The translations under genes were made by a program, and so were the position numbers. Below are positions 8,800-17,921 of a DNA stretch of 45,951 nucleotides, in pieces. Positions within the stretch are counted from its first letter, which is position 1; every line of letters begins with the position of its first letter. This DNA is from an uncultured Planctomyces sp. GTDB lineage: Bacteria > Planctomycetota > Planctomycetia > Planctomycetales > Planctomycetaceae. Below the pieces are notes generated by a model. That model did no database searches and was not told the origin of the DNA. It saw only the letters and a program-made list of their open reading frames with translations. The stretch lies in contig CALGTK010000085.1 of assembly GCA_937904325.1 (NCBI GenBank), positions 1 through 45,951 on the forward strand, given 5' to 3'.

Positions 8800-11340
8800 T
8801 CAGTCCAGGTTCCGAAACTCGGCCGTGCTGAGGATCGCCTGGCAGAAACTACTGAGTGCATCAGCTTGAGCATTCGAGTCATTAGCCGTGTCTGATTGTG
8901 CTGAGCCGGCCGACAAAAAATCTAACGCACTGGATTCTTCGTCGCTCGTTGGCGGCCGGGAAAAACACAGTTGAAATACGAAACGAACTCCAGCCCTTCG
9001 ATCATCGCCAGCTTCTTTGCGAAAACGTTGGGCTAGCGAGGCCGCGCGATCCTGCACAAACGAGCTGTTCATCAGGTAGAGAGCCTGCGTTGGCACATTC
9101 GTCTTTTCTCGAGCTCCCGTCACAACACTCGACGACGCAAAGTCAAATATTTCCAGCACATCGGGGAGTCGATCGCGGATTACCGGCAGATAGACCGAGC
9201 GATACACGCTTCCATCAAGATCTTTCGAAAGGCGTTTGTCCAGGCCAATCAACGAGATTGGTCGATCGCCGATGACTCGCCCAACCAGCGAAGCTTCAGG
9301 TCTTGTGAGATCAAGCTCACCGGAAACAGCTAACATCGCATCGCGAATTGCCTCAGCCTCAAGACGACGTTTGGGTATTCTCCAAAGCAACGTGTTGTCC
9401 GGATCAGAAACAAACGCAGCTTTTCGCCACGTAGATGCCTGACGATAAGTACGCGAGAGAACAAGCTCCCGAATCATCGTTTTGACTGACCAGCCATTCT
9501 CAACGAATCTCAGAGCCAGGTGATCCAGAAGTTGTGGATGACTCGGAGGTCGACCGGTCGAACCGAAGTCATCGACGGTCGCAACAAGGCCTTGACCAAA
9601 GACGTACTTCCAGATTCGGTTGACCATGACGCGCGAGGTGAGCGGATGCTTTGGCCGAGTTAGCCATTTCGCAAACTCCAGTCGACCACTGGAATTTTTC
9701 GGAAACGTCTTCGTCGCATCCACGTCGAACGCCACCGGGAATGCTCTCGCGATGGTTTCTCCGGGCTGACCAATCTCTCCGCGTTTCAAAATGGGAACAT
9801 CGATGATTTTTTCTCGATCGCGCACACCCATCGCTAGCGGTAGAGCTTTGCCATCGGAATCGACCTTCTCAAGCTGGCCTTCGATTGAACCGGTTCGCCA
9901 GAAAATGCGAAGAGCATCACGCAACGTGAAAATACCTGAAGCGTCGCGACCTTCTTTGATCGCTTTGAAAACTGCTGCTCGACCATCCTTCTCTTCCTGA
10001 CGAAGCTTAGCCATGTCTGCCTCGAGCTGCGCGACTCGTGCCGGCTTAATCGACTTATGATAAACGGGCAGGCCGGCCTCGTTCGGAAGCTGCAAGGGAT
10101 CACCGCCGACTCGATTAGCGGGAGAGACCGCTGTTCCAAAATACGTTTTCGTACTCGCGAAGATGCCTGCCAGCGCGTAGTAATCCGTCATCGAGAATGC
10201 GTCAAATTTATGATCGTGACAGCGGGCGCAAGCGATGGAACTGCCCAGGATTGCTCGCGTAGTGGTGTCAATCTGCTCGTCCACGATGTCAGCCTGAAAC
10301 TGCACCGGATTCATCGCGTCAAGATTCTTCGTTCCAACCGCCAGAAATCCAGTTGCGGTCAAAAGGCGTGCTCGTTCCTGCGGAGAATCGAACGGCAGCA
10401 GATCACCAGCCAGTTGCTCGGTCAGGAAACGGTCGTACGGGATGTCCGCGTTCACGCTGTCGATAACGTAATCGCGGTACCGCCACGCGTAAGGAAAAGA
10501 GATGTTGGCCTCCTTGCCACTTGATTCCGCAAACCGAGCGACGTCCAGCCAGTGCCTTCCCCATCGTTCGCCGAACTGTGACGAGGACAGTAGCTCGTCG
10601 ACTTTCGTTGCCAGAGCATTGTCGACACCTGTTGATTCGACCCGACTGACAAACTGATTGGTCGCGACTGGCGATGGCGGGAGGCCAGTTAGATCAAAGT
10701 AAAGCCGTCGCAGCAGCGTCGGCATTTCCGCATCGCCTGATGGAACGAGTCCGTTATCCTGGAGCTTTCCACGAACGAAATGATCGATATCTCGTTTCGA
10801 CCAAATGTCGCCGTCGACTCTCGGAACGACAGGTTTCGCTGGCGATTGATAAGCCCAGAAATCTCGGCCGGATTTTCCTGTCGCAGTCTGATCAGACGAT
10901 GAACCCTCGCGAGAGTCGGGGGCACCCATCGTGATCCACTTTCGCAAGTCAGCGATGACAGAATCTGGAAGCTTTCGTTGCTGAGGAGGCATTCTCAGGT
11001 CCGGATCAGAATGTGAAATCGCGGTCAGCAGCAAACTCTCTTCAGACGCCCCTGGCACGATGGCTCGTCCGCGATCACCGCCGGCTCGAATGGCATCTCG
11101 CGAATCAAGTCGCAAACCACCCTCAGCCGATCCAGACTGACTCGAGTGGCACTCGTAGCAATGCTTGACGAGGATCGGTCGGATGTTCGATTCAAAAAAA
11201 CGAATGCCAGCCTGGTTTTCCAATGCGCGATCGTCCGGCGACTGATCGGTGCTGTGAACGCTCGACGAGGTTGCCGCCAGGCAAACCGCGACAAGGATCG
11301 CCAGCCCGTTATTGGTTGGAATTCTCAGTACTGACTGCAT
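8800..11340 (-). CDS. PSCyt1-DUF1549-DUF1553 domain protein
   Basis: An 846-residue exported protein with a hydrophobic leader. The N-terminal planctomycete cytochrome-like domain (PSCyt1, about residues 45-140) has the haem-type motif CYECH at 61-65 and a later LRMPP that could supply the axial Met. DUF1549 (PSCyt2, about 183-390) includes RRLYFDLTGLPPS and a second CxxCH, CARCHDHKFD at 371. DUF1553 (PSD1, about 553-810) includes VMVNRIWKYVFGQGLV and TYRQAS. It is translated just ahead of the DUF1501 gene, and the two are probably one operon and functional pair. Families are certain; the redox partner and substrate are not known. Confidence 0.93.
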   Translation of the reverse strand: MQSVLRIPTNNGLAILVAVCLAATSSSVHSTDQSPDDRALENQAGIRFFESNIRPILVKHCYECHSSQSGSAEGGLRLDSRDAIRAGGDRGRAIVPGASEESLLLTAISHSDPDLRMPPQQRKLPDSVIADLRKWITMGAPDSREGSSSDQTATGKSGRDFWAYQSPAKPVVPRVDGDIWSKRDIDHFVRGKLQDNGLVPSGDAEMPTLLRRLYFDLTGLPPSPVATNQFVSRVESTGVDNALATKVDELLSSSQFGERWGRHWLDVARFAESSGKEANISFPYAWRYRDYVIDSVNADIPYDRFLTEQLAGDLLPFDSPQERARLLTATGFLAVGTKNLDAMNPVQFQADIVDEQIDTTTRAILGSSIACARCHDHKFDAFSMTDYYALAGIFASTKTYFGTAVSPANRVGGDPLQLPNEAGLPVYHKSIKPARVAQLEADMAKLRQEEKDGRAAVFKAIKEGRDASGIFTLRDALRIFWRTGSIEGQLEKVDSDGKALPLAMGVRDREKIIDVPILKRGEIGQPGETIARAFPVAFDVDATKTFPKNSSGRLEFAKWLTRPKHPLTSRVMVNRIWKYVFGQGLVATVDDFGSTGRPPSHPQLLDHLALRFVENGWSVKTMIRELVLSRTYRQASTWRKAAFVSDPDNTLLWRIPKRRLEAEAIRDAMLAVSGELDLTRPEASLVGRVIGDRPISLIGLDKRLSKDLDGSVYRSVYLPVIRDRLPDVLEIFDFASSSVVTGAREKTNVPTQALYLMNSSFVQDRAASLAQRFRKEAGDDRRAGVRFVFQLCFSRPPTSDEESSALDFLSAGSAQSDTANDSNAQADALSSFCQAILSTAEFRNLD

Positions 11341-11411
11341 GGATCATTCTTCATTGTGCAATTCGCCGAAGATTGACTTTGGCAATTTTGTGATAGAAAC
11401 ACGGCTACAAT

Positions 11412-12143
11412 TCAGTCGCCTTCAAATCTAACGTCACTGAGCACGATGTTGCGTTTTAACACAACGAACTGGGCGAGACAGTCGACCATCATAATTGATC
11501 CTGGCCGAGTTGCGTTGATTTTCAGTTGTCCGTCAACGGTAACCAGTAAGCGATTCGGTGTGAGGGTTAGTCGAACTACGACTTCGGATATCGAGTCGCC
11601 GCTGCTTCTGTCAGTCTCACGCAGCGTTCGCATAGTCGAGTTTGCACCATCAGCCGATTCGGCCAGTGTGATGTGAGTCGGCCTGAGCGACAAACTCACC
11701 CATCGGTTCGAATTGCGGTTTATCAATCGAATTTCGCATTCGATCGGCATATGTTCTTCGGTCGCCGTCTCTGATTCATTCTCCTTTGTGCGACTGAATC
11801 GACATTCAATCACGACACTGCGATACGGTCTGAAGAATGTTGCTGGCTGCCCACTGTCCGAATCGCAGATCATCGAGTTTTCAGCGATGCGCCAATTTTC
11901 AGATGACCATAGCCTGGGGCGGAAAGGGTTTTCCCAGCTTGTGCGAGCCAGGTCGGCTTCTGTCAGCTGTGATTTTGCGGAACTGCTGTCTTTATCGGCA
12001 GGAATCGTGGATTCAGCTTCTTCAGAAAGCGGCGTGTCCACGCGGACGATCGGCTTGTCTTGATCTGAATTCACGTCTCGAAAGCAGCCAGCCAACACGG
12101 AAGCAACGGCCAGGCTAGTCACAATGTACAATGGACGAGTCAT
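11412..12143 (-). CDS. Lipoprotein with possible DUF1080/LamG-like beta fold
   Basis: A 243-residue protein with a lipoprotein signal (MTRPLYIVTSLAVASVLAGC, lipid Cys20). ATG at 12143 is preferred over a TTG one codon upstream. After a low-complexity Ser/Asp/Glu linker, the rest is beta-rich, with phrases such as NWRIAENSMICDSD, SVVIECRFSR and NRLLVTVDGQLKINA. These resemble the jelly-roll domains of DUF1080 proteins, but I cannot assign a family firmly. It lies 71 bp upstream of the PSCyt1 gene on the same strand and may belong to that transcription unit. Confidence 0.65.
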   Translation of the reverse strand: MTRPLYIVTSLAVASVLAGCFRDVNSDQDKPIVRVDTPLSEEAESTIPADKDSSSAKSQLTEADLARTSWENPFRPRLWSSENWRIAENSMICDSDSGQPATFFRPYRSVVIECRFSRTKENESETATEEHMPIECEIRLINRNSNRWVSLSLRPTHITLAESADGANSTMRTLRETDRSSGDSISEVVVRLTLTPNRLLVTVDGQLKINATRPGSIMMVDCLAQFVVLKRNIVLSDVRFEGD

Positions 12144-12212
12144 CAACAGCGTCTACCTGGTTCGGAACGAGTCTCAACGTAACGTGGACTGAGCGTTGAG
12201 TGAGATACATAA

Positions 12213-12227
12213 GTTACGATAAGTAAC
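12213..12227. promoter_or_regulatory. Small inverted repeat in divergent intergenic region
   Basis: GTTAC-GATAA-GTAAC, extendable by one A-T pair on each side, lies between the minus-strand lipoprotein gene and the plus-strand acetyltransferase gene. It could be an operator, but its short length makes chance plausible. Confidence 0.2.
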
Positions 12228-12364
12228 TCAGCCCCTGTCATATCTTGTCAGCATAGGCGATTACGATAGCATGACCGTCTGACATCCGGCGATGCCTTAT
12301 TCGGGTTCACTCGGATGCATTGCCACAGACTGCGATCCGCACGACACAATTAGCAGGTGCAACG

Positions 12365-12832
12365 GTGCCCGAAAACGAAATCACAATTCGCAATGCGACG
12401 CATAACGATGCCGAAACGATCGCTGAATTTAACTGTCGTCTGGCCGCAGAAACTGAGGGCAAACCCCTTGATCCGGAGACCGTTCGCCTGGGCGTGTCAG
12501 CTTTACTGAGTGATGTCCGGCACGGAAAATACATCGTCGCGTGTACCAGGGACGGGCAGATCGTCGGACAGTTGATGCACACTTTCGAGTGGAGCGACTG
12601 GCGGAACGGAGACATCTGGTGGCTGCAGAGTGTCTACGTTCATGCCGACTTTCGACGGCTGGGAGTTTTCCGGAAGCTGCATCAACATCTTGAGCAACTT
12701 GCCGAGTCGACTCACGGCGTCGTCGGACTGCGGCTATACGTTGAGAATGAAAACGATCGCGCGCAGGAGACATATCGTTCGCTAGGTTTCGTCGAACCAG
12801 GCTATCGAGTGATGGAGCGAATGTTTGACTGA
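12365..12832 (+). CDS. GNAT-family N-acetyltransferase
   Basis: A 155-residue acyl-CoA-dependent acetyltransferase. GTG at 12365 is chosen because the fold begins right after it (ENEITIRNATHNDAETIAEF); a TTG at 12320 would add 15 unrelated residues. Core motifs are present: the beta4 strand IWWLQSVYVHADFRRLGVFRKL (motif A, where R-R-L-G-V-F-R matches the acetyl-CoA pyrophosphate loop) and GLRLYVENENDRAQETYRSLGF (motif B). It stands alone between two minus-strand genes. The substrate is unknown. Confidence 0.85.
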   Translation: MPENEITIRNATHNDAETIAEFNCRLAAETEGKPLDPETVRLGVSALLSDVRHGKYIVACTRDGQIVGQLMHTFEWSDWRNGDIWWLQSVYVHADFRRLGVFRKLHQHLEQLAESTHGVVGLRLYVENENDRAQETYRSLGFVEPGYRVMERMFD

Positions 12833-12926
12833 GCGTCTGAATTTGGTCGCGGACAAGAAGATCGAAGCTACTTCATCCGCGGCTGAGACCAAGACCTATC
12901 CCACAAAGAGGGGGAGGTGATATTCC

Positions 12927-13961
12927 TTAATTCTTTGTCGTCAGTTGGTCGAGGGCACTGCGAGCCTGGGTACTGGCGGCGGCGTAGGCGTAGCGGTCGA
13001 GGATTTCCACATAAAGTCTGGCTGCATCTTTACGTAACCCGATTTTCGTCAGTGCCTGGCCAGCCAGCAGCAGACTCTCGGCACTGATCGGGTGCTCGGA
13101 GTCGTGAATCAACGGGACTTTCAAGAATGTTGCGGCGGCGAATTCAAAGTCCTGCCGAACAACATAGCCTCGACTCAGTATAAAAGTGGGACCTGGACGA
13201 AGAGTGGGTTCCAGGCTCGCAACTGCAGCGTCCCACCGTTGCAGATTGAAATCCGTGACATCTCGTGAACGGATTTGTAATCGGCGTCGTTGCCAACTAG
13301 CGAGTTGGCGAATACGTTCGGGGGGAGCTCTGGCCAGTTCGTTCAGCACGGCAAAGGCGGCCGCGCTGTGCCCTGGATCGAAGAAGAGCCAGCTTGCCGC
13401 CAGAAGCCGGGCAAGCGGCTTCTCGTCCTGCAGCCAGGCGATCGCGGCCGTTCGAGTTTCGCCGTCCACGATGTCGTCGTTCCACAGCAGCGGGACCAGG
13501 TCCATGTGAGCGGTTTCGGAATCGCTTTCGAACAACAGCTGAAACCGCGTACCAGCAGTCAGGAAGTCGTTTCGCTTGAGTGCGCACCGGACGAGCATTG
13601 TCAGAATCTCGCGGCGCATCCAGATTCTGGGCTCTGAGTTGATGGCTTCTGTGAATTGAAATTCTGCGTCGCGAGTCTTTCCTTCGCTGAATGCTTTGAT
13701 CCCGGCTTTCTGCGCCGTTGTTTGTGCCGTCCTAACGGTAATAACGTTGGCCGCTTTGATCTCGAACGGTTTGCTGCTCGCTGCCTGTTTCGCGGTCAGC
13801 TTGCTACCTGTGTAATCGAGAATCTGACAGCGGACCGTTATGCGGCTGCCTGGTGTGGAGCCACGTTGTACGACTTCGTCGGTGTACTGAGCGGTTGCGC
13901 TGCGGCTGACGGTCAGAATCAGCAGCAAGCAGAATTGAAGGCGGCTCCTGACTGTCCGCAT
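12927..13961 (-). CDS. Secreted TPR-like protein, unknown function
   Basis: A 344-residue protein with a signal peptide (MRTVRSRLQFCLLLILTVSRSATAQ). A small N-terminal region follows (VQRGSTPGSRITVRCQILDY), then an alpha-helical repeat region of TPR or similar type from about residue 85 (AGIKAFSEGKTRDAEFQFTEAI) to the end, where SAESLLLAGQALTKIGLRKDAARLYVEIL is a clear TPR-like hairpin. It is the third gene of a minus-strand cluster after the LolA-like and VWA genes, 67 bp from the latter. The family was not recognised; a periplasmic scaffold role is a guess from the repeats. Confidence 0.7.
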   Translation of the reverse strand: MRTVRSRLQFCLLLILTVSRSATAQYTDEVVQRGSTPGSRITVRCQILDYTGSKLTAKQAASSKPFEIKAANVITVRTAQTTAQKAGIKAFSEGKTRDAEFQFTEAINSEPRIWMRREILTMLVRCALKRNDFLTAGTRFQLLFESDSETAHMDLVPLLWNDDIVDGETRTAAIAWLQDEKPLARLLAASWLFFDPGHSAAAFAVLNELARAPPERIRQLASWQRRRLQIRSRDVTDFNLQRWDAAVASLEPTLRPGPTFILSRGYVVRQDFEFAAATFLKVPLIHDSEHPISAESLLLAGQALTKIGLRKDAARLYVEILDRYAYAAASTQARSALDQLTTKN

Positions 13962-14028
13962 CGAACTCGCCTTTCAATCCGTCGAAATGAGTCTTCGGTC
14001 ACACTGGCGATTACATCGTCGACGTTGG

Positions 14029-15069
14029 TTATCGGTTGCCGAATTTCGTCACGTCGCGATAGCGATAGCTGCCGCCGTTTTCGCGAGCGAGCTTCTTGAG
14101 AAAATTGTCAACATTGAGGTTTCCGCCGCGGCCGAACTCGACAGTGTGGATGGCCGTTTTTCCTCGATTGATCTGCTTAATCTCGTTGAGATCGGCTGCG
14201 GTCAGGATTGGCTGTTCGGCATCCGTCAGCAGGAAGATGTTTTCCGGGCTGTAGCCCAGAGCTTTTTTAAGAGCGGGCATGTGTGCCGTGCCACCTTCGG
14301 GACCGATAGAGCTCAGGTATTGCCGAGCCTGATTCTTACGAATGTCAGTTGCCCACCATGTCGTCGGTGCCCGATTGCTCAGCGACATTTCCCGATAGCT
14401 GGTATTGTAAAAAATCACCTGGAATTGCTGCGTGGAATCGAGACTTTGCAGACTCGCTGCGACTTCGCCTTTTGCCACCGAAAGCTGATGGTAGAAGCCC
14501 ATGCTGCTTGAGTAGTCGACGACGTAGACGAATTTGGTTCCAGCAGCTTTGATGTCAAAGAATGATGTCTCGCCGTGTTTCGTTGACTGCGTCGTTGCGG
14601 CGACCGGTGCGCCGTCGGTTGATTCAAAGACGTTGGCAGCAGCAGCCGGCGCCGGCAGGCTTACTGCCTGGCCCGCTCCAATGACAGATAACGTGTCCAG
14701 TTCGGGAAGGTTGACCAGGTCACTCGGGATATTATCCAAACTCTCGGCCGCGGCATCGGCCAGTTCGGCTTCGGTTGGGACGGTTTCCGTATTGGCCTGC
14801 GAGAGTTCTGGCGCCGGTGATTCGGCTGTTTCTTCCGCGAAATTGTTTTCTTCCTGCTCGGCAGCGTCTTTGATGTAGATGCCGACGTCGCGGAAGTTCT
14901 CGTCACTCGCACCGGATTGACCTTGTTCGCAACTTTGCAGGCCGGCCGCAAAGCAGAACATCAGCGTGCCGTGGAGACAGATCGAGACAATCCAGCTTGG
15001 AACCGTCGGCTGATCCGGGGTTGCCTGGTAGCTCAACTTCGGAGGTGTCCAACGACGTTTTCTGGACAT
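14029..15069 (-). CDS. VWA-domain protein with N-terminal membrane anchor
   Basis: A 346-residue protein. ATG at 15069 (MSRKRRWTPPKL) is preferred to the TTG two codons upstream. A basic N-terminus is followed by one membrane segment (SWIVSICLHGTLMFCFAAGL), an acidic Glu/Ala-rich linker and then a von Willebrand factor A domain (about 175-345). The metal-ion site motif DYSSSM (DxSxS) is intact, and FLLTDAEQP supplies the later Asp. The anchor plus acidic linker recalls periplasmic TonB/TolA-like stalks seen in other planctomycete VWA proteins. It lies 39 bp downstream of the LolA-like gene, so it is probably co-transcribed. Confidence 0.85.
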   Translation of the reverse strand: MSRKRRWTPPKLSYQATPDQPTVPSWIVSICLHGTLMFCFAAGLQSCEQGQSGASDENFRDVGIYIKDAAEQEENNFAEETAESPAPELSQANTETVPTEAELADAAAESLDNIPSDLVNLPELDTLSVIGAGQAVSLPAPAAAANVFESTDGAPVAATTQSTKHGETSFFDIKAAGTKFVYVVDYSSSMGFYHQLSVAKGEVAASLQSLDSTQQFQVIFYNTSYREMSLSNRAPTTWWATDIRKNQARQYLSSIGPEGGTAHMPALKKALGYSPENIFLLTDAEQPILTAADLNEIKQINRGKTAIHTVEFGRGGNLNVDNFLKKLARENGGSYRYRDVTKFGNR

Positions 15070-15108
15070 AATCAATTCTGACTTCGCGAATCGAAAATGA
15101 GTTATCGG

Positions 15109-16131
15109 TTACTCGGTAGCAGACTGCTCGGTTGGCGCTTTGGATGTTTCGTCCTGCTCCGGCGGAGCGAAGCGGTTGATGTAGGCCTGCGTGACGTCCT
15201 GTCGTGCGATTTTTTCCGGCGGCGTGTAGTTGAAGGCGTCTTTGGCCAGTTCGACATCCCACCGTACGTCGACGAAGTCCAGTGTGACCATCGGTCGGCG
15301 AGTGCCATCCTCTGAACGCTTCATGTACAGAATGCGACGGGGGAACAGGGATTCCTGTTCGAAGTAGATCCGAACCTGATCCGGGACGAAGGCTGGCAGC
15401 GGTTGCTTCGGATCCGAGTCCGGGCCAAGGAATTTTGAGCGGTAGCTCTTCTTCCAGCCACCTTCGATCACGACGAACGTTTGCTCGTTGACGTCCTGCT
15501 CCCATTGCTTTTCGAATTGGACGGACTTCTGTATGCCGGCAAGTAATCCGGGCAGACCGCCGAGTCCCAGTTCAGCTGTAAGCAGGTTTTGTGGAGTCTT
15601 TCCGGCCGAACTGGCGGCGGTCAGGATCTGACGAACGTTGCGACGAGTAACCCGCTCCTCTTCTCCGATTTTCTGATGCGTCCACAGAATCTGCCCGTCA
15701 CAGACTTCGACCAAATGAGCTTCAGTGTTCCCGACCAGGAGGTCGTACTCAAGCCGAAGTTTCAGATCCGTCCCCTGCAGATAACTGCCTTTCATGCGGA
15801 ATCTTCGCAGGCCGAGGTCGACGGTTTCGACCATTTCAGCCTGGACCGAACGGTACGAAATCAGTCGGTCACGGGCGGAACCCAGGGTGACAAGTGCTGA
15901 GCTTCCGGACTTTTCATTCCGGCGGGCGGCCACAGGCTTCCTGCCGATGTCGTCACCGGCCGGCTTCGGAGCTGCTTCTTGTCCGACTGGCGCTGCTGAA
16001 GAAGTCGCGGCGTCCCGCTTGGCGGCATCGGAGTTCGCATCCTGCCCGTGGGCGTCAGAGAGCGAAATAAAGGCGTAAACCGTTATAGCAGAGAGAAATA
16101 CGACGAATGTTAAATGAGGAAGACTTTTCAT
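15109..16131 (-). CDS. LolA-like secreted protein
   Basis: A 340-residue protein with an N-terminal signal (MKSLPHLTFVVFLSAITVYAFI) and an Ala/Lys-rich linker to about residue 75. The remaining domain has strands such as VQAEMVETVDLGLRRFRMKG, LKLRLEYDLLVG and LVEVCDGQILWTHQ. It looks like the LolA/LppX fold used for lipid or lipoprotein carriage in the periplasm, and the mid-protein phrase FVVIEGGWKKSYRSKF fits too. The assignment is from fold-like patterning, not a diagnostic motif. It is the first gene of a three-gene minus-strand cluster with VWA and TPR-like proteins. Confidence 0.6.
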   Translation of the reverse strand: MKSLPHLTFVVFLSAITVYAFISLSDAHGQDANSDAAKRDAATSSAAPVGQEAAPKPAGDDIGRKPVAARRNEKSGSSALVTLGSARDRLISYRSVQAEMVETVDLGLRRFRMKGSYLQGTDLKLRLEYDLLVGNTEAHLVEVCDGQILWTHQKIGEEERVTRRNVRQILTAASSAGKTPQNLLTAELGLGGLPGLLAGIQKSVQFEKQWEQDVNEQTFVVIEGGWKKSYRSKFLGPDSDPKQPLPAFVPDQVRIYFEQESLFPRRILYMKRSEDGTRRPMVTLDFVDVRWDVELAKDAFNYTPPEKIARQDVTQAYINRFAPPEQDETSKAPTEQSATE

Positions 16132-16476
16132 GTTGTGCCGAAATTAACGGATTTGCCAAAGATTACAGTCATAGCGATCCGACAAAGAGGGAAGTGACGT
16201 CGTTGCGTGGCGTCGCTCCGCTCGCTTTGCGGCAATGTTCGATCGACGGCTCGTCAATCAGGCATCGTCGGAACGCAACTCGGATTCCCCATCTTAGTGG
16301 GATGTCGGCCGCCAGGTCGACGGCAAAGACGGTAATTACAAACACCTGCTGCAGTTGAGCTTCCGGAGATCCGGATGTGACCGCTGTGGCTCCCATTTAA
16401 CGTTCAGTCTGGTGATATCCGGCAGGGGGTGACCTGCCGGCCGGATCACCGCGCACTCTGGTCGCGAGGCAAACTG
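16132..16476. other. Divergent intergenic region
   Basis: A 345-bp gap between the minus-strand LolA-like cluster and the plus-strand secreted-protein operon, expected to hold both promoters. I see no gene. The only clear structure is the hairpin at 16411-16450, listed separately. A GTG-started extension of the plus-strand frame from 16429 runs through this hairpin and is judged not to be translated. Confidence 0.6.
16411..16450 (+). promoter_or_regulatory. Leader hairpin upstream of the secreted-protein operon
   Basis: An inner perfect 8-bp stem (CCGGCAGG / CCTGCCGG, 6-nt loop) is extended, across a small internal loop, by a 6-bp outer stem (GGTGAT / ATCACC). It ends 26 nt before the ATG at 16477 and has no T-tract, so a 5' UTR stability or regulatory structure, or an operator, is more likely than a terminator. 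Confidence 0.5.
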
Positions 16477-17628
16477 ATGAGACTCTATTTTCTGGCACTC
16501 GGCACGATTCTCGTAGTCTGTATAGGCTGTCAGCTCGACGCCCAACAGATTGTGGACAGGGGCGAGCACGTCGCACCCCCCGCACACATGATGGCCCATC
16601 CCGGGCCAATGGTTGACGGTCCCGGCCCGGGCGTCATGCCAATGATGGGACCTCCGCCACAGCGGTCGTTCCAGGCCGAAACGACTCAGGTTCGGTTTAC
16701 GGGCCCCGTTGGAATGAGCATCGGCTGGCAGGTTGGCCCTGCCTATGCCGAAAACCAGCTCACCACACCCGCTCGTTACAACTACGTCCAGGGAGCCACC
16801 TACCGGCTTAAAATGACGAGTATTCCAGGCCGCGAAGGGTTAACTGTTTACCCGACGCTGCAGGTGTACCCAGGCCATCCGACGACGGATGCATACCTCG
16901 GTCACAACAGCACACCACTTGAGATCACCGACGAAGACCTCGACCAGGTCGAGAGCAACAACTACGTCACCAAGGTGATCTACCTGCCGGATCCGAAGTT
17001 CCAGGAACTGGCAATCGCTGGTGTCGAGACACTTGTCTCAACTCGACTTGATCCAGGCGTCGATCCGGTCTCAGAAGCCGAGCGTCGCGGAACGATTATG
17101 GTCGTTCTCCGAATGGGCAACATGGACCTCGAAATGCCAAACAACGCTGTTGCTCCTGGGGCAGCCGGTGGCGTCGAGCAGGTTTCTTACTGGAGTGCCG
17201 ATGGCGATGCCGGTCAGCACGTTCCACCAATGCCGGTTGAAATCGACGGTGGAGGTTCAGTTCCAGGCCCGATGATGGTTGGCGGCCCAGGTGGCCCAGG
17301 CCGTCCATCGATCAACCCGATCTCTGGCGTTGGCGGAACTCCAATGTGGGGCATGCCGATGACGTCAACTCCGATCGGCCTGCCAGGTCCAGCACATCTT
17401 CCGCTGGGACGACCGGCTGGCCTGCAGTCTCACACGATTCGAAATCTGTCGAAGTATGAGATACCGGACCCAACCGACCACCTGCTGATCGACGTGAAAC
17501 ACAACCCTGGATACCGCCTGCCGAAGCCGGTCAAGCATATCCAGTACGAAGAAAACCATCCGATCTTCAGTCCAGGCGAAGTGAGCTATCCGAAGTTCGC
17601 TAACCCAGGCTGGCCACCGACGCACTAG
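16477..17628 (+). CDS. Lipoprotein, Gly/Pro/Met-rich; paralogous to the next gene
   Basis: A 383-residue protein. ATG at 16477 has a GAGG ribosome site 8 nt upstream and opens a lipoprotein signal ([18 protein letters not shown], Cys18). A Met/Pro/Gly/His-rich stretch follows, then a beta-rich domain with [20 protein letters not shown], an acidic [11 protein letters not shown] and [12 protein letters not shown]. These three blocks match the next gene in order. The second half is Gly/Pro-rich low complexity with a Pro-His-rich end. No known family was recognised. It is the first gene of an operon with the paralog and a DUF11 lipoprotein, so an envelope structural role is likely. Confidence 0.75.
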   Translation: MRLYFLALGTILVVCIGCQLDAQQIVDRGEHVAPPAHMMAHPGPMVDGPGPGVMPMMGPPPQRSFQAETTQVRFTGPVGMSIGWQVGPAYAENQLTTPARYNYVQGATYRLKMTSIPGREGLTVYPTLQVYPGHPTTDAYLGHNSTPLEITDEDLDQVESNNYVTKVIYLPDPKFQELAIAGVETLVSTRLDPGVDPVSEAERRGTIMVVLRMGNMDLEMPNNAVAPGAAGGVEQVSYWSADGDAGQHVPPMPVEIDGGGSVPGPMMVGGPGGPGRPSINPISGVGGTPMWGMPMTSTPIGLPGPAHLPLGRPAGLQSHTIRNLSKYEIPDPTDHLLIDVKHNPGYRLPKPVKHIQYEENHPIFSPGEVSYPKFANPGWPPTH

Positions 17629-17832
17629 TCGGTAGCAAAGACTCAATCGTCAGATCGGCGATGAGCAAACGACGGAGTTCTCTCGACCAGAGACAGAATG
17701 TTCGGCAGCTCGGCAATCGAGCCGGGCTGCTGGACTCTTCTGGTAAATGATTCAATCGAGTCGTCAACCAAACGAAGCGGATTTCCAACCACCGCGGCAC
17801 TGAAACCAGAGTCTAACTTCTTCATCTATCAA

Positions 17833-17860
17833 CTCTGCGTTCTCCGTGCCTCGGTGGCAG
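17833..17860 (+). repeat. Fragment resembling a common intergenic repeat phrase
   Basis: The phrase CTCTGCGTTCTCCGTGCCTC followed by GGTGGCAG resembles the 'gcgtctctgcgttc'-type sequences that recur between genes in many planctomycete and related genomes. Only one arm is present here. This rests on recall of such repeats, not on a second copy of the same unit in this window. Confidence 0.4.
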
Positions 17861-17921
17861 AAAATCTTTGCCAACGATCTCAGCTTTAGAATTCCAGTTT
17901 CCGATCCGGAGATGTCAGTCG

